Shown here: in pieces, positions 16,067 to 25,259 of the stretch
Layout of the letters: each line of letters starts with the position of its first letter
How positions within the stretch are numbered: position 1 is the first letter of the stretch
Assembly (NCBI GenBank): GCA_964497615.1
Contig: CAZCEC010000031.1
Location: 7,472-71,471 of the forward strand
DNA length: 64,000 nucleotides
From: CAZCEC01 sp964497615
Lineage (GTDB): Bacteria > Chloroflexota > Anaerolineae > Anaerolineales > UBA6663
Direction of reading: 5' to 3'
Program-made: the position numbers and the translations under genes
The notes under the pieces: model-generated
Database searches by the model: none
The model's input: the letters and a program-made list of their open reading frames with translations, nothing else
What the model was told of the DNA's origin: nothing

Positions 16067-17917
16067 ATGTGCGGCATCGTGGGTTACGTCGGAGCGCGGG
16101 AGGCCGCGCCATTGATCCTGGAGGGCCTGCGCCGGCTGGAGTATCGCGGATACGACTCGGCCGGGCTGGCAGTCATAGAGAACGGGCAGGGCGCACGGAT
16201 TGTCGTGCGGCGCGACGTGGGCAAGCTGAGCAACCTGGAGCGCCTGCTGGGCGAACAGCCGGTAGCGGGTCGTGTGGGCATCGGTCACACGCGCTGGGCC
16301 ACGCACGGGGCGCCCTCGGCCCGCAACGCCCACCCCCACATCGGCATGACGGGCGACGTCGTAGTGGTCCACAACGGCATCGTGGAGAACTACGCCGCCC
16401 TGCGCGAGGAATTGGCGGCCGAGGGCAGCGTCTTCAACTCGGACACCGACACGGAGGTCATCGCCCATCTGGTGGAGCGCTACCTGGCCGGCGGGGAGCG
16501 GTTGGAGGCCGCGGTGCGCCAGACCCTGGCCCACTTGCAGGGCGCGCATGGGATCGTCGTCATGTCGTCGCGCGAACCGGACAAGCTGGTGGCGGCCCGC
16601 ATCGGCAACGCCGGGGGCGTCACCCTGGGCGTCGGGCAGGGCGAAATGTTCGTCGCCAGCGACATCCCCGCCATTCTGGAGCACACGCGGCAGATCGTGT
16701 TCCTGGAGAGCCGGCAGATGGCGGTGGTGCGGCGAGACGGCTACGCCGTAACCACGCTGGCTGGCGCGCCGGTGGCGGCGGAGGTGCACACCATCGCCTG
16801 GGACCCCGTGGCGGCGGAGAAGGGTGCGTACAAGCACTTCATGCAAAAGGAGATCTTCGAGCAGCCGCGGGCGCTCGCGGACACCATCGGCGGACGGGCC
16901 GATTTTGAGCAGGGCCGCGTGAGCTTGCCCGACCTCAACCTGACGCCCGAACTGGCGCAGCGGCTGCAAAAGCTCGTCATCGTGGCCTGCGGCACCTCGG
17001 CCTACTCGGGCCTGGTGGGCAAGAGCCTGGTAGAGCGGCTGGCGCGCCTGCCGGTCGAGGTGGACATCGCCTCGGAGTTCCGCTATCGCGACCCGCTCGT
17101 GGGTCCGGATACGGCCGTGCTGGCCATCACCCAGTCCGGCGAGACGGTGGACACTTTGGCCGCGATGGAGGAAGCGCGCGGCAAGGGCGCAGTGCTGTGG
17201 AGCATCGTCAACGCCATCGGGTCGCAGGCGATGCGCGTGGCCGACGGGCACATCACCATGCAGGCCGGCCCGGAGATTGGCGTGGCTTCCACCAAGGCGT
17301 TCACGGCCTCCATCGTGGATCAGTACCTGTTAGCGTGCCTCCTGGGCGAGTTGCGGGGCACGCTCACCGGCGCGGCGCTGCGGCAGCGTGTGGACGACTT
17401 GGCCCGTCTGCCGGACCTGGTGGGCCGGGCGCTGGAGCAGGATGAGGCCATCCAGGCGCTGGCGCGGGAGCTGATGCACACCCGGCACTTCCTCTACCTG
17501 GGGCGCGGGCTGAACGTGCCCATCGCCTACGAAGGCGCGCTCAAGCTCAAGGAGATTTCCTACATTCACGCCGAGGGCTATGCCGGCGGCGAGATGAAGC
17601 ATGGCCCCATCGCGCTGATTGACCGGGAGATGCCGGTGCTGGCCCTGGCGACGCGCGATCCCGTGTACGACAAGATGATCAGCCAGATCGAGCAGGCCAA
17701 GGCGCGGGGCGGGCTGGTGATCGCCGTGGCGCACGCGGGCGACGACTTCATCCTCAGCAAGGCCGACCGGGCGTTAGTGGTGCCGGAAGCGCCCGAGCTG
17801 CTGCAGCCGGTGGTCAACGTGATCCCGCTGCAACTGCTGGCCTATCACATCGCCGTGCTGCGCGGCTGCGATGTGGACCAGCCGCGCAACCTCGCCAAGA
17901 GCGTGACGGTGGAGTAA
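16067..17917 (+). CDS. glmS: Glutamine-fructose-6-phosphate aminotransferase (isomerizing)
   Basis: Makes glucosamine-6-phosphate from fructose-6-phosphate and glutamine, the first step toward UDP-GlcNAc and peptidoglycan. At 616 residues it is full length. Cys2 is the glutaminase nucleophile (MCGIVGYVG), followed by GHTRWATHG and HNGIVEN motifs of the type II amidotransferase domain (~1-225). Two SIS sugar-isomerase domains follow, with CGTSAYSG, SQSGETVDT, STKAFT, and ELKHGP-type (GEMKHGPIALID) motifs, and the diagnostic C-terminus PRNLAKSVTVE. Preceded by a good RBS and a glmS ribozyme that should control its mRNA. Confidence 0.97.
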   Translation: MCGIVGYVGAREAAPLILEGLRRLEYRGYDSAGLAVIENGQGARIVVRRDVGKLSNLERLLGEQPVAGRVGIGHTRWATHGAPSARNAHPHIGMTGDVVVVHNGIVENYAALREELAAEGSVFNSDTDTEVIAHLVERYLAGGERLEAAVRQTLAHLQGAHGIVVMSSREPDKLVAARIGNAGGVTLGVGQGEMFVASDIPAILEHTRQIVFLESRQMAVVRRDGYAVTTLAGAPVAAEVHTIAWDPVAAEKGAYKHFMQKEIFEQPRALADTIGGRADFEQGRVSLPDLNLTPELAQRLQKLVIVACGTSAYSGLVGKSLVERLARLPVEVDIASEFRYRDPLVGPDTAVLAITQSGETVDTLAAMEEARGKGAVLWSIVNAIGSQAMRVADGHITMQAGPEIGVASTKAFTASIVDQYLLACLLGELRGTLTGAALRQRVDDLARLPDLVGRALEQDEAIQALARELMHTRHFLYLGRGLNVPIAYEGALKLKEISYIHAEGYAGGEMKHGPIALIDREMPVLALATRDPVYDKMISQIEQAKARGGLVIAVAHAGDDFILSKADRALVVPEAPELLQPVVNVIPLQLLAYHIAVLRGCDVDQPRNLAKSVTVE

Positions 17918-17961
17918 GGCTCGCCGAAGCCTGCCCTGAGCCGCCGCCAGCACCACCCGGC

Positions 17962-19401
17962 CTAGTGGGTGGAGCGTTGGCGGCGGCCGCGGCGGGTGCG
18001 GGGCGCGGCCACGGCGCCCGCGCCAGCGGGCTGATGGTGGCCGCGCTGGGCGGGCGTGGCGCCGGTGTGAGGCGCGTGCGCGGCAGCCGCTGGCTGAGCG
18101 TGCGGCTGGCGGCTGACGGCAGGTGTGCTGCTCGTCTTGGGGCGGGCGGGTTGGTGCCCATTGGCCGGGCGGCCTTGCGGCTGGGGGTTGGACCCTCGTT
18201 GGCCCTGCGGGCGCGGCGCGCGGCCATTCTGGGGCCGGCCAAAGTGCGGGCGCGGCGGGGCCGGGGGGCGCTCGTCGCGGGCGGCATAGTCGAAGTCGGG
18301 GAGCTTGACGCGCTCCAGCCTGCTCTTGAGGGCGCGCTCGATGTCGCGCACCATGTCGGCATCGTCGGACGTGGTTAGGGTGAAGGCGTCGCCGGTGCGG
18401 GCGGCGCGGCCCGTGCGCCCGATGCGGTGGGTATAGGCATCCACGGTGTCGGGGATGTCGTAGTTGATGACGTGCGAGATCAGGGCGATGTCGAGGCCGC
18501 GGGCGGCGATGTCGGTGGCGACCATGATCTGGTACGACCCGTCGCGGAAGCCCGCCATCGCCTTCTGGCGTTGGTTCTGCGACAGGTTGCCCTGGAGCGC
18601 CGTGGCCGCGAAGCCGGCGGCCTTGAGCTGCTGGGCCACGCGCCGGGCGCGGTGTTTGGTGCGCGTGAAGATCAGGACGCTCTCGGTATCGGTGCCGGCC
18701 AGCAGGCGCAGCAGCAGGGGCGTTTTGAGGTGCGCCGGGACGGGGTAGAGGGCGTGGGCCACCGTCTCCAGCGGCTTCTCGAAGGCCACTTGCACCGTTG
18801 TGGGCTGGTGGAGGATGTCGTGGGCCAGCTTGCGGACGTCGTCGGGCATGGTGGCGCTGAAGAGCAGGGTTTGGCGCTGCTTGGGGAGGTGGGCCAGGAT
18901 GCGGCGGATGTCGGGCAGGAAGCCCATGTCAAACATCCGGTCGGCCTCGTCGAGCACCAGCACTTCCAGCCCGCTGAGGGTGATGGTCTTCTCGCGGATA
19001 TGGTCGAGCAGGCGGCCGGGGCAGGCCACCACGATCTCCACGCCGGCCCGCAGTTTGGCGATCTGGTTGTTCATGCTCACGCCGCCGTAGACGGTGGTGG
19101 AGCGAATGCGGGTGTGCGCGCCCAGGTCGCGGATGGCGTCGTTGATCTGCTCAGCCAGCTCGCGGGTGGGGGCGATGATGAGGGCCCGCACCCGCCCGCG
19201 TGGACCGGTGAGCAGCCGCTGGAGGATGGGCAGGACGAACGCGGCGGTCTTGCCAGTGCCGGTTTGCGCCAGGCCGATGAGGTCGCGCCCGGCGGTGACC
19301 GGGGGGATGGCCTGGACCTGGATGGGGGTGGGGGTCTCGTAGCCGAGGGCGGTGACGCCCTGGGCGATACGGGAATCGAAGTTGAAACTGGAAAAGCTCA
19401 C
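17962..19401 (-). CDS. DEAD-box ATP-dependent RNA helicase (RhlE-like)
   Basis: A 479-residue RNA helicase, probably in ribosome assembly or mRNA turnover. It has the Q motif (GYETPTPIQVQAIP), AQTGTGKT (motif I), APTRELAEQI (Ia), LDEADRMFDMGF (DEAD, II), FSATMP (III), ATDIAARGLD (V) and HRIGRTGRA (VI). After about residue 370 there is a basic, low-complexity tail rich in Pro, Gln, Gly and Arg ending RRGRRQRSTH, typical of RhlE-type RNA-binding tails. Convergent with glmS (44 nt between stops). Specific subfamily name not certain. Confidence 0.95.
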   Translation of the reverse strand: MSFSSFNFDSRIAQGVTALGYETPTPIQVQAIPPVTAGRDLIGLAQTGTGKTAAFVLPILQRLLTGPRGRVRALIIAPTRELAEQINDAIRDLGAHTRIRSTTVYGGVSMNNQIAKLRAGVEIVVACPGRLLDHIREKTITLSGLEVLVLDEADRMFDMGFLPDIRRILAHLPKQRQTLLFSATMPDDVRKLAHDILHQPTTVQVAFEKPLETVAHALYPVPAHLKTPLLLRLLAGTDTESVLIFTRTKHRARRVAQQLKAAGFAATALQGNLSQNQRQKAMAGFRDGSYQIMVATDIAARGLDIALISHVINYDIPDTVDAYTHRIGRTGRAARTGDAFTLTTSDDADMVRDIERALKSRLERVKLPDFDYAARDERPPAPPRPHFGRPQNGRAPRPQGQRGSNPQPQGRPANGHQPARPKTSSTPAVSRQPHAQPAAAAHAPHTGATPAQRGHHQPAGAGAVAAPRTRRGRRQRSTH

Positions 19402-19508
19402 TGAGAATGCTCCTGGCTAAACGGGGAGCCAAGTGTCAATCTCAGCCCTGCCGTGGTGAATGAAGGCAGCATTTTACCATAAAGCAGGTTGGCTGGCGGC
19501 ACTTGCGC

Positions 19509-19536
19509 TTGCGCGGCCCTTTGACCTGACTATACT
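19509..19536 (+). promoter_or_regulatory. Candidate promoter for the DUF4157 cluster
   Basis: TTGCGC at 19509-19514, a 16-nt spacer, and TATACT at 19531-19536, about 30 nt upstream of the TTG start at 19566. It stands in an unusually A/T-rich patch for this window. Confidence 0.45.
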
Positions 19537-19565
19537 TAGCGTAACCGCTCCTGTGAGATTGTAAC

Positions 19566-21647
19566 TTGACCACAAACCGCGCCGCCGCCGCCCACGACCA
19601 GGACCGCTCCCCGCGCACCCGCCAACCGGAGCGGGTCAGCCGGGCCGCCGCGCCGCGCGGCCACGCGCCCGCGACGCTGGCGGCGCAGCGCACCGTGGCC
19701 GACCCCACGACCGCCAGACCGGCTGAAATCCTGGCGCTCCAGAAGACCTACGGTAATCGAGCCGTATCCGGCCTGTTGGGCGGGCAAATGCAAGCCAAGC
19801 TGATGGTTGGCCCGGCGGGCGACGCCTACGAACAGGAAGCGGACCGGGTGGCGGCGCAGGTGATGCGCATGCCGGCGCCCAGGCCGCCAAGCCCGCGGCC
19901 GGCGGTGGGGCGGTTGGCTGGCGCATACGAGCCCGACATTCAGGCCCAGCCGCTGGCGGCGACCATCACCCCGCTGGCGCAGCGCGCCGCTGGCCCGGCC
20001 GCCCCAGCCAGGGGCGATGATCCGGGGGCGGGCTTCGAAGCCGGGACCGACGTAGAAAGCCGCCTGAGCACGCAGCAAGGCACCGGCCAATCCCTCAGCG
20101 GCGAAGTGCGGGCCTTCATGGAGCCGCGCTTCGGCGCCGACTTCAGCGGGGTGCGGGTTCATACCGGGACCGAGGCGTCGCAATTGAACCGGCAGCTTTC
20201 GGCCCAGGCCTTCACCCATGGGCAGGACATCTACATGGGGGAGGGCAAGTACAACCCCGGCTCCACCGACGGGCGCCACTTGCTGGCGCACGAATTGACG
20301 CACGTGGTGCAGCAGACGGGCGGGGGCGCCGCCGCTCAGACGAAACTCCAGCGCAAGATCGGCTTCGAGTTTGAGATGAACCACTGGGCCACCTGGCAGG
20401 CGGTGCCGGCGGATGCGGTGGATGATCAGACCGAGATCAAGACTCGGGCGGCGCAATCGCGCGAGGAGTATCGCGAGGCGGTCCGGGCGGAGGACGAAAA
20501 CCGCAGCAAGTGGAAGCGGCTGCCGAAGGGCGCCATCATGGTGGAGAATGGCAACCTGGAGCTGACGGCGGACGACTGGGGCAATGGGAGCGATCTTGAG
20601 CTGCGCTCCAAGGCCATGGACGAGACGGACGCGGGAACGGTGGCGGCCACCGCCGGATTGGTCGGGGACTCGCTGGACGAGATGGGCGTCGAAATGCGGG
20701 CGGCGGCGCGAGCCTATCATCAGCTTCGGGCGCGCGACCTGACGGGGGTGATCAAGCGGCCGGAAACGTTCTTGACGACGGTCAATCCGGACAAGAAGAC
20801 GGGCAAGCCACAAATCACCACCGGTGTGCGGCTCGAAGCCCTGCCCAGCCTGATCCGAAACATGTTCCCCGACCCGGACGAGACGGCCGAAGAGCGCGGC
20901 CGCCGCGCCGAGGGCCGGCTGAAGGGGACAGGCTTCAATCAGGACACCCAGGAGGCGGGACCGCTGCTGACGATTATGGGCAACGCGCCGGGCAAGGCAG
21001 AACGCGCGCTTGCGTCCTACTTGGCGAAGCACAAACACGCGCCTACGCCGGCCTCCGACAAGCTGAAGGGCCTGACGGCACTGCTGATCGCCTATCTGGA
21101 TATGGGCAAGAGCGGGCTGGTGCGCAGCTATGCCAAGACCATCGCGCCCATCATGGCCCGCACCGACTTCGCTACCATGTTCACCATGCTGCCGACCACT
21201 GAGCGCGACTACTACGCAGGCGACAGCGGCGGCAAGTTCGTTGACCTGCTGAAGGAAGCCGGATATAGCTGGTATGCCATGCGCGGCTCGATCTACAGCG
21301 GCGGCATCACCGAGAGCCAGGAGCCCAGCCAATGGTACCTGGACCTGAAGCGCAAGGACTGGCTCAAGAGCATGACGTCGAAGTCAACGGTAGAGACAGG
21401 GACCGACAAGCTCACCCCGGCGAACTACCCGACGGCGCAGGGCAAGGCCCAGATCGAGGGGCTGGGGTCGTATGCCGACCGCACCGACACGGTGAACACG
21501 GGCGCTGGCCCGATCGATGTGCCGATCTTGGAACTGCGGTCGTTGCCCACCATGGAACCCGATGTGTTCGCGGACATGGTCGTGAAGGTGGCGCGCCTGG
21601 TGGCATACCTGAACGAGGGCACAGACAAGACCCTGGGCGAAGCCTGA
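19566..21647 (+). CDS. DUF4157 (eCIS-core) protein with C-terminal putative effector domain
   Basis: A 693-residue protein starting with TTG. The N-terminus has the common cargo preamble ILALQKTYGNRAVSGLL and QAKLMVGPAGDAYEQEADRVA. Residues ~168-250 are the DUF4157 domain, including RFGADFSGVRVHTG, AQAFTHGQDIYMG and the metalloprotease-like HELTH near residue 242. DUF4157 proteins are linked in many bacteria to extracellular contractile injection systems as cargo or core-associated proteins. Residues ~262-693 are a separate domain opening GFEFEMN, with NGSDLELRSKAMDE further on and LELRSLPTMEPD near the end. The GxExE-like start and ELRS strand recall amidoligase-type COOH-NH2 ligases, but this is only a motif-level guess. 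No sheath, tube or baseplate genes are in the window. Confidence 0.8.
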   Translation: MTTNRAAAAHDQDRSPRTRQPERVSRAAAPRGHAPATLAAQRTVADPTTARPAEILALQKTYGNRAVSGLLGGQMQAKLMVGPAGDAYEQEADRVAAQVMRMPAPRPPSPRPAVGRLAGAYEPDIQAQPLAATITPLAQRAAGPAAPARGDDPGAGFEAGTDVESRLSTQQGTGQSLSGEVRAFMEPRFGADFSGVRVHTGTEASQLNRQLSAQAFTHGQDIYMGEGKYNPGSTDGRHLLAHELTHVVQQTGGGAAAQTKLQRKIGFEFEMNHWATWQAVPADAVDDQTEIKTRAAQSREEYREAVRAEDENRSKWKRLPKGAIMVENGNLELTADDWGNGSDLELRSKAMDETDAGTVAATAGLVGDSLDEMGVEMRAAARAYHQLRARDLTGVIKRPETFLTTVNPDKKTGKPQITTGVRLEALPSLIRNMFPDPDETAEERGRRAEGRLKGTGFNQDTQEAGPLLTIMGNAPGKAERALASYLAKHKHAPTPASDKLKGLTALLIAYLDMGKSGLVRSYAKTIAPIMARTDFATMFTMLPTTERDYYAGDSGGKFVDLLKEAGYSWYAMRGSIYSGGITESQEPSQWYLDLKRKDWLKSMTSKSTVETGTDKLTPANYPTAQGKAQIEGLGSYADRTDTVNTGAGPIDVPILELRSLPTMEPDVFADMVVKVARLVAYLNEGTDKTLGEA

Positions 21648-21665
21648 CCTCAGCCGATTTCGTTC

Positions 21666-24641
21666 GTGAGCAACCCCCGCGCCGACGCCGTCCGCGACAA
21701 AGAGCATTCCCCGCGCACCCGCCAAACGGATCGGAGCGGTCCAGCAGCCGCGCCGCCCGTGTCTGCGCCGTCGAAAGCCGGCGTGCAGCGGGCGGTAGAT
21801 AGCCCCGCTACCGCCGAGCCGGCGGAGATCCTCGCCCTCCAAAAATCTCACGGCAACCGCGCCGTCGCCGGGCTGCTGGCCGGGCGGGTGCAGGCCAAGC
21901 TGATGGTCGGCCCGGCCGATGATGCCTTTGAGCGCGAGGCCGACCACTTCGCCGACCTGGTCGTCACCGCACCCGAACCCGCCATCGCGCGGCAGCCCCT
22001 GGGACTAGACGAAGACGATACCGCCCAGCCCAAGACCAGCGTCCAACGCGAGATGGCGCTGGAGGAGGATGAACTGGCGCAGGCCAAGCTCCTCTCGAGA
22101 GCCCGCGTTCAACGCGCGGTTGATCTGGATGAGGACGAGGTTGAGGTGCCGCAGACGACGCCGACGGTGGACCGGGCTGACTTGCGTGAGGCCGCGGCCG
22201 ACGAAGACGAGGATGCGCTGGTGCAGCGCGCGACGGCGCTGGAGGAGGAAGATGACTTGGCGCAAGCCAAGCCGCTAGCGGCCGGAGGCACGCCGTTGGT
22301 GCAGCGCGCCTCGGCTGAGGCCGGCTTCGAAGCCGAGCCAGACGTGGAGCGCCGGCTGCGCGCCCACGAGGGCGGGGGCCAGCCCTTGCCCAGCGGCACG
22401 CGCGACCACATGGAGCGGCGCTTCGGCGCGGACTTCAGCCCCGTGCGGGTTCACACCGGCACCGGCGCGGTGCAGCTTAACCGCGACCTGCAAGCACAGG
22501 CTTTTACCCACGGGTCCGACATCTACTTCAACGCGGGGAACTTCAATCCGGCCACCAAAGGCGGCCAGCATCTGCTGGCGCATGAGCTGACGCATGTCAT
22601 CCAGCAAGGCGGCGCCGGAAGTGTGCGCTCGCTGCGGCGCGCGTCTGTCCAGCGGGCGTGGCAGCGCCAGGCCCGCCGCGGCGGGCTGGACCGGCTGGCG
22701 CCGCCGCCCGACGCGCGCGCGGCCTCGCTGGCCGTCAGCCGCGCGACGCCCGGCTTGCAGCGCAAGCGCGGCCTCGTGAGCATGAAGACCAACACCCGCG
22801 ACTGGCGCGGGCCGCGGACCGATAACCTGGACGCCGATGCCAGGGCCGTGGAAAAAGCGCGCAAGGGACCGCAATTCACCAAGCTGGAGACGGTGGACTT
22901 GTACGACTCGCCCCAGGCGCACATCAGCGATTCGTCGGGCGCGATCTTGTGGAAGCGGATCAAGAGCGGCAAGGGCGCCAACCAGTACATCAAGAGCAGC
23001 AAGCTGATGGAGGGCATCGAGCCCGGCCAGTCGCCCAGCACCGAACCGGGCGACATGGGCACCAGCAAGGTCGGCAGCTTTGTGGATGCCACCACCTTTA
23101 CCGGCGGGCTGGTGGGCAAGACGGACGACATGCTGTTCGAGATGGTCCGCGACCAATCCATGCAGGGCACACTCAGCTCGGGGCTGAACATCGCCGAGGG
23201 GGCGACCTGGGGCGGCGCGAGCCTGCTGGGCATGGCCTCCGCCCTGCGCGACCTGGCCGACGACGAGAAGTCGGCCTGGGACAAGGTGAGCGCCTACTTT
23301 ACCCTGGTGGGCTCGATGGTGGGGGCGGCCGGCGGCTCGGCGCAGATCGCCAGCAGCCTGCTGGAGTCCGGCTCGACGTCGGCCTCGCAAGCCAGCACCA
23401 CCAGCGGCTTTCTGCTTGGCTACCAGGACATGTTCAGCGGGCTGGCCAACGCCGTCAAGACGATCAAGGGCGTCGTGGACCTGATCAAGATGGTGGTCAA
23501 CGACAAGAAGTACAGCGCGGGCCAGTATGTGAACACCGGCGGCGAACTGCTGACGGCCGGGCTGGAGACCGCCAAGAGCACGCTGCGGGCCATCCGGCAC
23601 ATCAACGAGGCGCTGTCGGGCTCGGTGGGCACGCAGTTCCAGCAGTTGATCCCGGGGCTTGACATTGCCATCGCCGCGGTCAAGTCCATCACGCAGGGCT
23701 ACTATCTGGCCGTCTCGGCGGTGGAGCTGTCGCGGATGCACAAGCGCAAGCTGGAGTTGAACCAGGCGCTGGTGGACCAGGGCTACACGCCGGAGCAGGT
23801 GAAGTCGACCGGCAAGCAATACCGCACCGAGGAGGCCATGAGCGCCAAGCTGGCGCAGATGGTGGCCGAGAAGCAGGCCAAGATCGACGCGGCCCAAAAG
23901 AAACACGACAAGATCAAAGTGGAAGGCAGCCCGCGGCAGCAGGCCAGGGCGCGTGAAAAGCGCCAGGTGCTGGCCGAGAAGATCGCGGCCCTGAAGATCA
24001 AGAAGCAAAACTATCAGGACCGGCTAGACGAGCACACCCGGCGCGTGCAGTCAGCGGAGGCGGAGTCGGAGGGGCCGTCGCGCGGGGAGATGGAAGAGCG
24101 CGAGCTGTCGAGCGACCTGGCGATTGCCAACAAGCGGCGGGTGACGCGCCAGGCGGTGCACATCGCCATGAACCTGGTGCAGATTGCGGGGAGCATCGCC
24201 TCCATCGTCTCAGGCCCAGGGGCGCCCGCGGCGCTGGCGCTGAAGCTGAGCGCAGCCGGGGTGGATGCCAGCCTGCCCTTCTTCCGCTGGATCAAGCAGC
24301 GGGGCCGCGATGCGGCGGCGCGCAACCGGGCCAAGGGCACAACCGGATTGTCCAACAAGATCTTCAACGCCGACAAGTCCGATGCCGCCAAGCTGACGGC
24401 GCGCAAGAAGCAGGCGGTCGTCATCCTGACCATGGTCGCCAGGCTGCACCCAATGATCCCGGACCCGGAGGCCGACGACTATGACACGCGCGTGACCCGG
24501 CTGAAGGAACAGGCGGGCCGGGTGGAGGGCTACATCCGCGCCTCGGGCTGCCCGCCGGAGAAGCTGTATGCCGCCAATGGCAAGCCGGACAAGCAGGTCG
24601 GCATCCTGGTGGAAGAACTGGCGCGCCGCGAACTGGGCTAA
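21666..24641 (+). CDS. DUF4157 (eCIS-core) protein with long helical C-terminal domain
   Basis: A 991-residue paralogue of the previous protein in its N-terminal third. It has ILALQKSHGNRAVAGLL, QAKLMVGPADDAFEREADHFA, an acidic linker with repeated LEEDELAQAK / VQRA units (~115-215), and DUF4157 at ~232-314 (RFGADFSPVRVHTGTG, HELTHVIQQ near 306). The remaining ~620 residues are unrelated to the first protein: Ala/Gly/Ser-rich helices (~490-640), a charged coiled coil (~725-802, AEKQAKIDAAQKKHDKIK), and another hydrophobic helical stretch (~835-890, MNLVQIAGSIASIVSGPG). That architecture would fit a membrane-active toxin or structural cargo; neither is proven. Start is GTG, 18 nt after the previous stop. 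Confidence 0.78.
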   Translation: MSNPRADAVRDKEHSPRTRQTDRSGPAAAPPVSAPSKAGVQRAVDSPATAEPAEILALQKSHGNRAVAGLLAGRVQAKLMVGPADDAFEREADHFADLVVTAPEPAIARQPLGLDEDDTAQPKTSVQREMALEEDELAQAKLLSRARVQRAVDLDEDEVEVPQTTPTVDRADLREAAADEDEDALVQRATALEEEDDLAQAKPLAAGGTPLVQRASAEAGFEAEPDVERRLRAHEGGGQPLPSGTRDHMERRFGADFSPVRVHTGTGAVQLNRDLQAQAFTHGSDIYFNAGNFNPATKGGQHLLAHELTHVIQQGGAGSVRSLRRASVQRAWQRQARRGGLDRLAPPPDARAASLAVSRATPGLQRKRGLVSMKTNTRDWRGPRTDNLDADARAVEKARKGPQFTKLETVDLYDSPQAHISDSSGAILWKRIKSGKGANQYIKSSKLMEGIEPGQSPSTEPGDMGTSKVGSFVDATTFTGGLVGKTDDMLFEMVRDQSMQGTLSSGLNIAEGATWGGASLLGMASALRDLADDEKSAWDKVSAYFTLVGSMVGAAGGSAQIASSLLESGSTSASQASTTSGFLLGYQDMFSGLANAVKTIKGVVDLIKMVVNDKKYSAGQYVNTGGELLTAGLETAKSTLRAIRHINEALSGSVGTQFQQLIPGLDIAIAAVKSITQGYYLAVSAVELSRMHKRKLELNQALVDQGYTPEQVKSTGKQYRTEEAMSAKLAQMVAEKQAKIDAAQKKHDKIKVEGSPRQQARAREKRQVLAEKIAALKIKKQNYQDRLDEHTRRVQSAEAESEGPSRGEMEERELSSDLAIANKRRVTRQAVHIAMNLVQIAGSIASIVSGPGAPAALALKLSAAGVDASLPFFRWIKQRGRDAAARNRAKGTTGLSNKIFNADKSDAAKLTARKKQAVVILTMVARLHPMIPDPEADDYDTRVTRLKEQAGRVEGYIRASGCPPEKLYAANGKPDKQVGILVEELARRELG

Positions 24642-24669
24642 TGAGCCCTGGCCGGCAACGGAGCACGGC

Positions 24670-25209
24670 ATGACCCTCGAAGAAACGCACGCCCGGCACC
24701 TGGTGGAGCTGGGGTTCCTGCAAGAGGTGCTGGTGGAGCTGGGCTATGCCACGCACCTGGTGGAAAGATCCGAACAGGCACCCTATCACACCCTGCTAGT
24801 GAACCTGGAGCCTGACGAGCTGGGCCGGCCCCGCCAACTCGCGCTGAACTTCTACCCGGTGGACGAAGCGCTGATTGCTAACAGCCTGCTGCTCCAGTAT
24901 TACCTGCTGCTTCCGGTGGCGCTGAACGCGGCCGGCGCGCGGCGGGTGCGCGAGTGGCTTCCGGAGATCAACAGCCAAACGGTGCTGGGGCACTTTGGCC
25001 TGGACGCGGAGGCGCAGCGCCTGCACTTCCGCTATGTGCAGGCGTTGCCGCGCGATGAAGTCATCACCGCCGAAGCGGTCGAGGATGTGCTGACGCTGGT
25101 GACCTACAGCCCGCTGCTGTATGCGGCCGCACTGGAAGGGCTGGCGAACGGCAGCCTGAGGCTGGCCGAGGCTCGGGCGCAGGTGCAGGCGAGATTAGGT
25201 CAAACGTAG
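24670..25209 (+). CDS. YbjN/type III secretion chaperone-like small protein
   Basis: A 179-residue acidic protein 28 nt after the second DUF4157 gene. Its order of segments resembles the YbjN / T3SS-chaperone fold: an amphipathic N-terminal helix (LVELGFLQEVLVELGY), a strand-rich centre, then LPEINSQTVLGHFGLD, HFRYVQALPRDEVITAEAV, and a long C-terminal helix. Proteins of this fold bind secretion substrates. Position next to two cargo-type genes suggests a cargo chaperone or an immunity protein. The fold call is from pattern only and needs a profile search. The ATG at 24670 is chosen because longer in-frame starts would overlap the upstream gene. Confidence 0.5.
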   Translation: MTLEETHARHLVELGFLQEVLVELGYATHLVERSEQAPYHTLLVNLEPDELGRPRQLALNFYPVDEALIANSLLLQYYLLLPVALNAAGARRVREWLPEINSQTVLGHFGLDAEAQRLHFRYVQALPRDEVITAEAVEDVLTLVTYSPLLYAAALEGLANGSLRLAEARAQVQARLGQT

Positions 25210-25259
25210 TCTCTTCGCCGGGCTGCTCGCTGCCGGGCATTTATCTCCTGGAGGCCAAC

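Noticed and set aside
17918..17961. Possible terminator between glmS and the helicase
   Set aside because: GC-rich but no clear hairpin with a T tract on either strand.
19536..21332. 598-codon minus-strand frame opposite the first DUF4157 gene
   Set aside because: The plus strand encodes the recognisable DUF4157/HELTH domain; the minus translation is Arg/Gln/His-rich with no motif.
22275..24008. 577-codon minus-strand frame opposite the second DUF4157 gene
   Set aside because: Shadow of the real gene; no family features.
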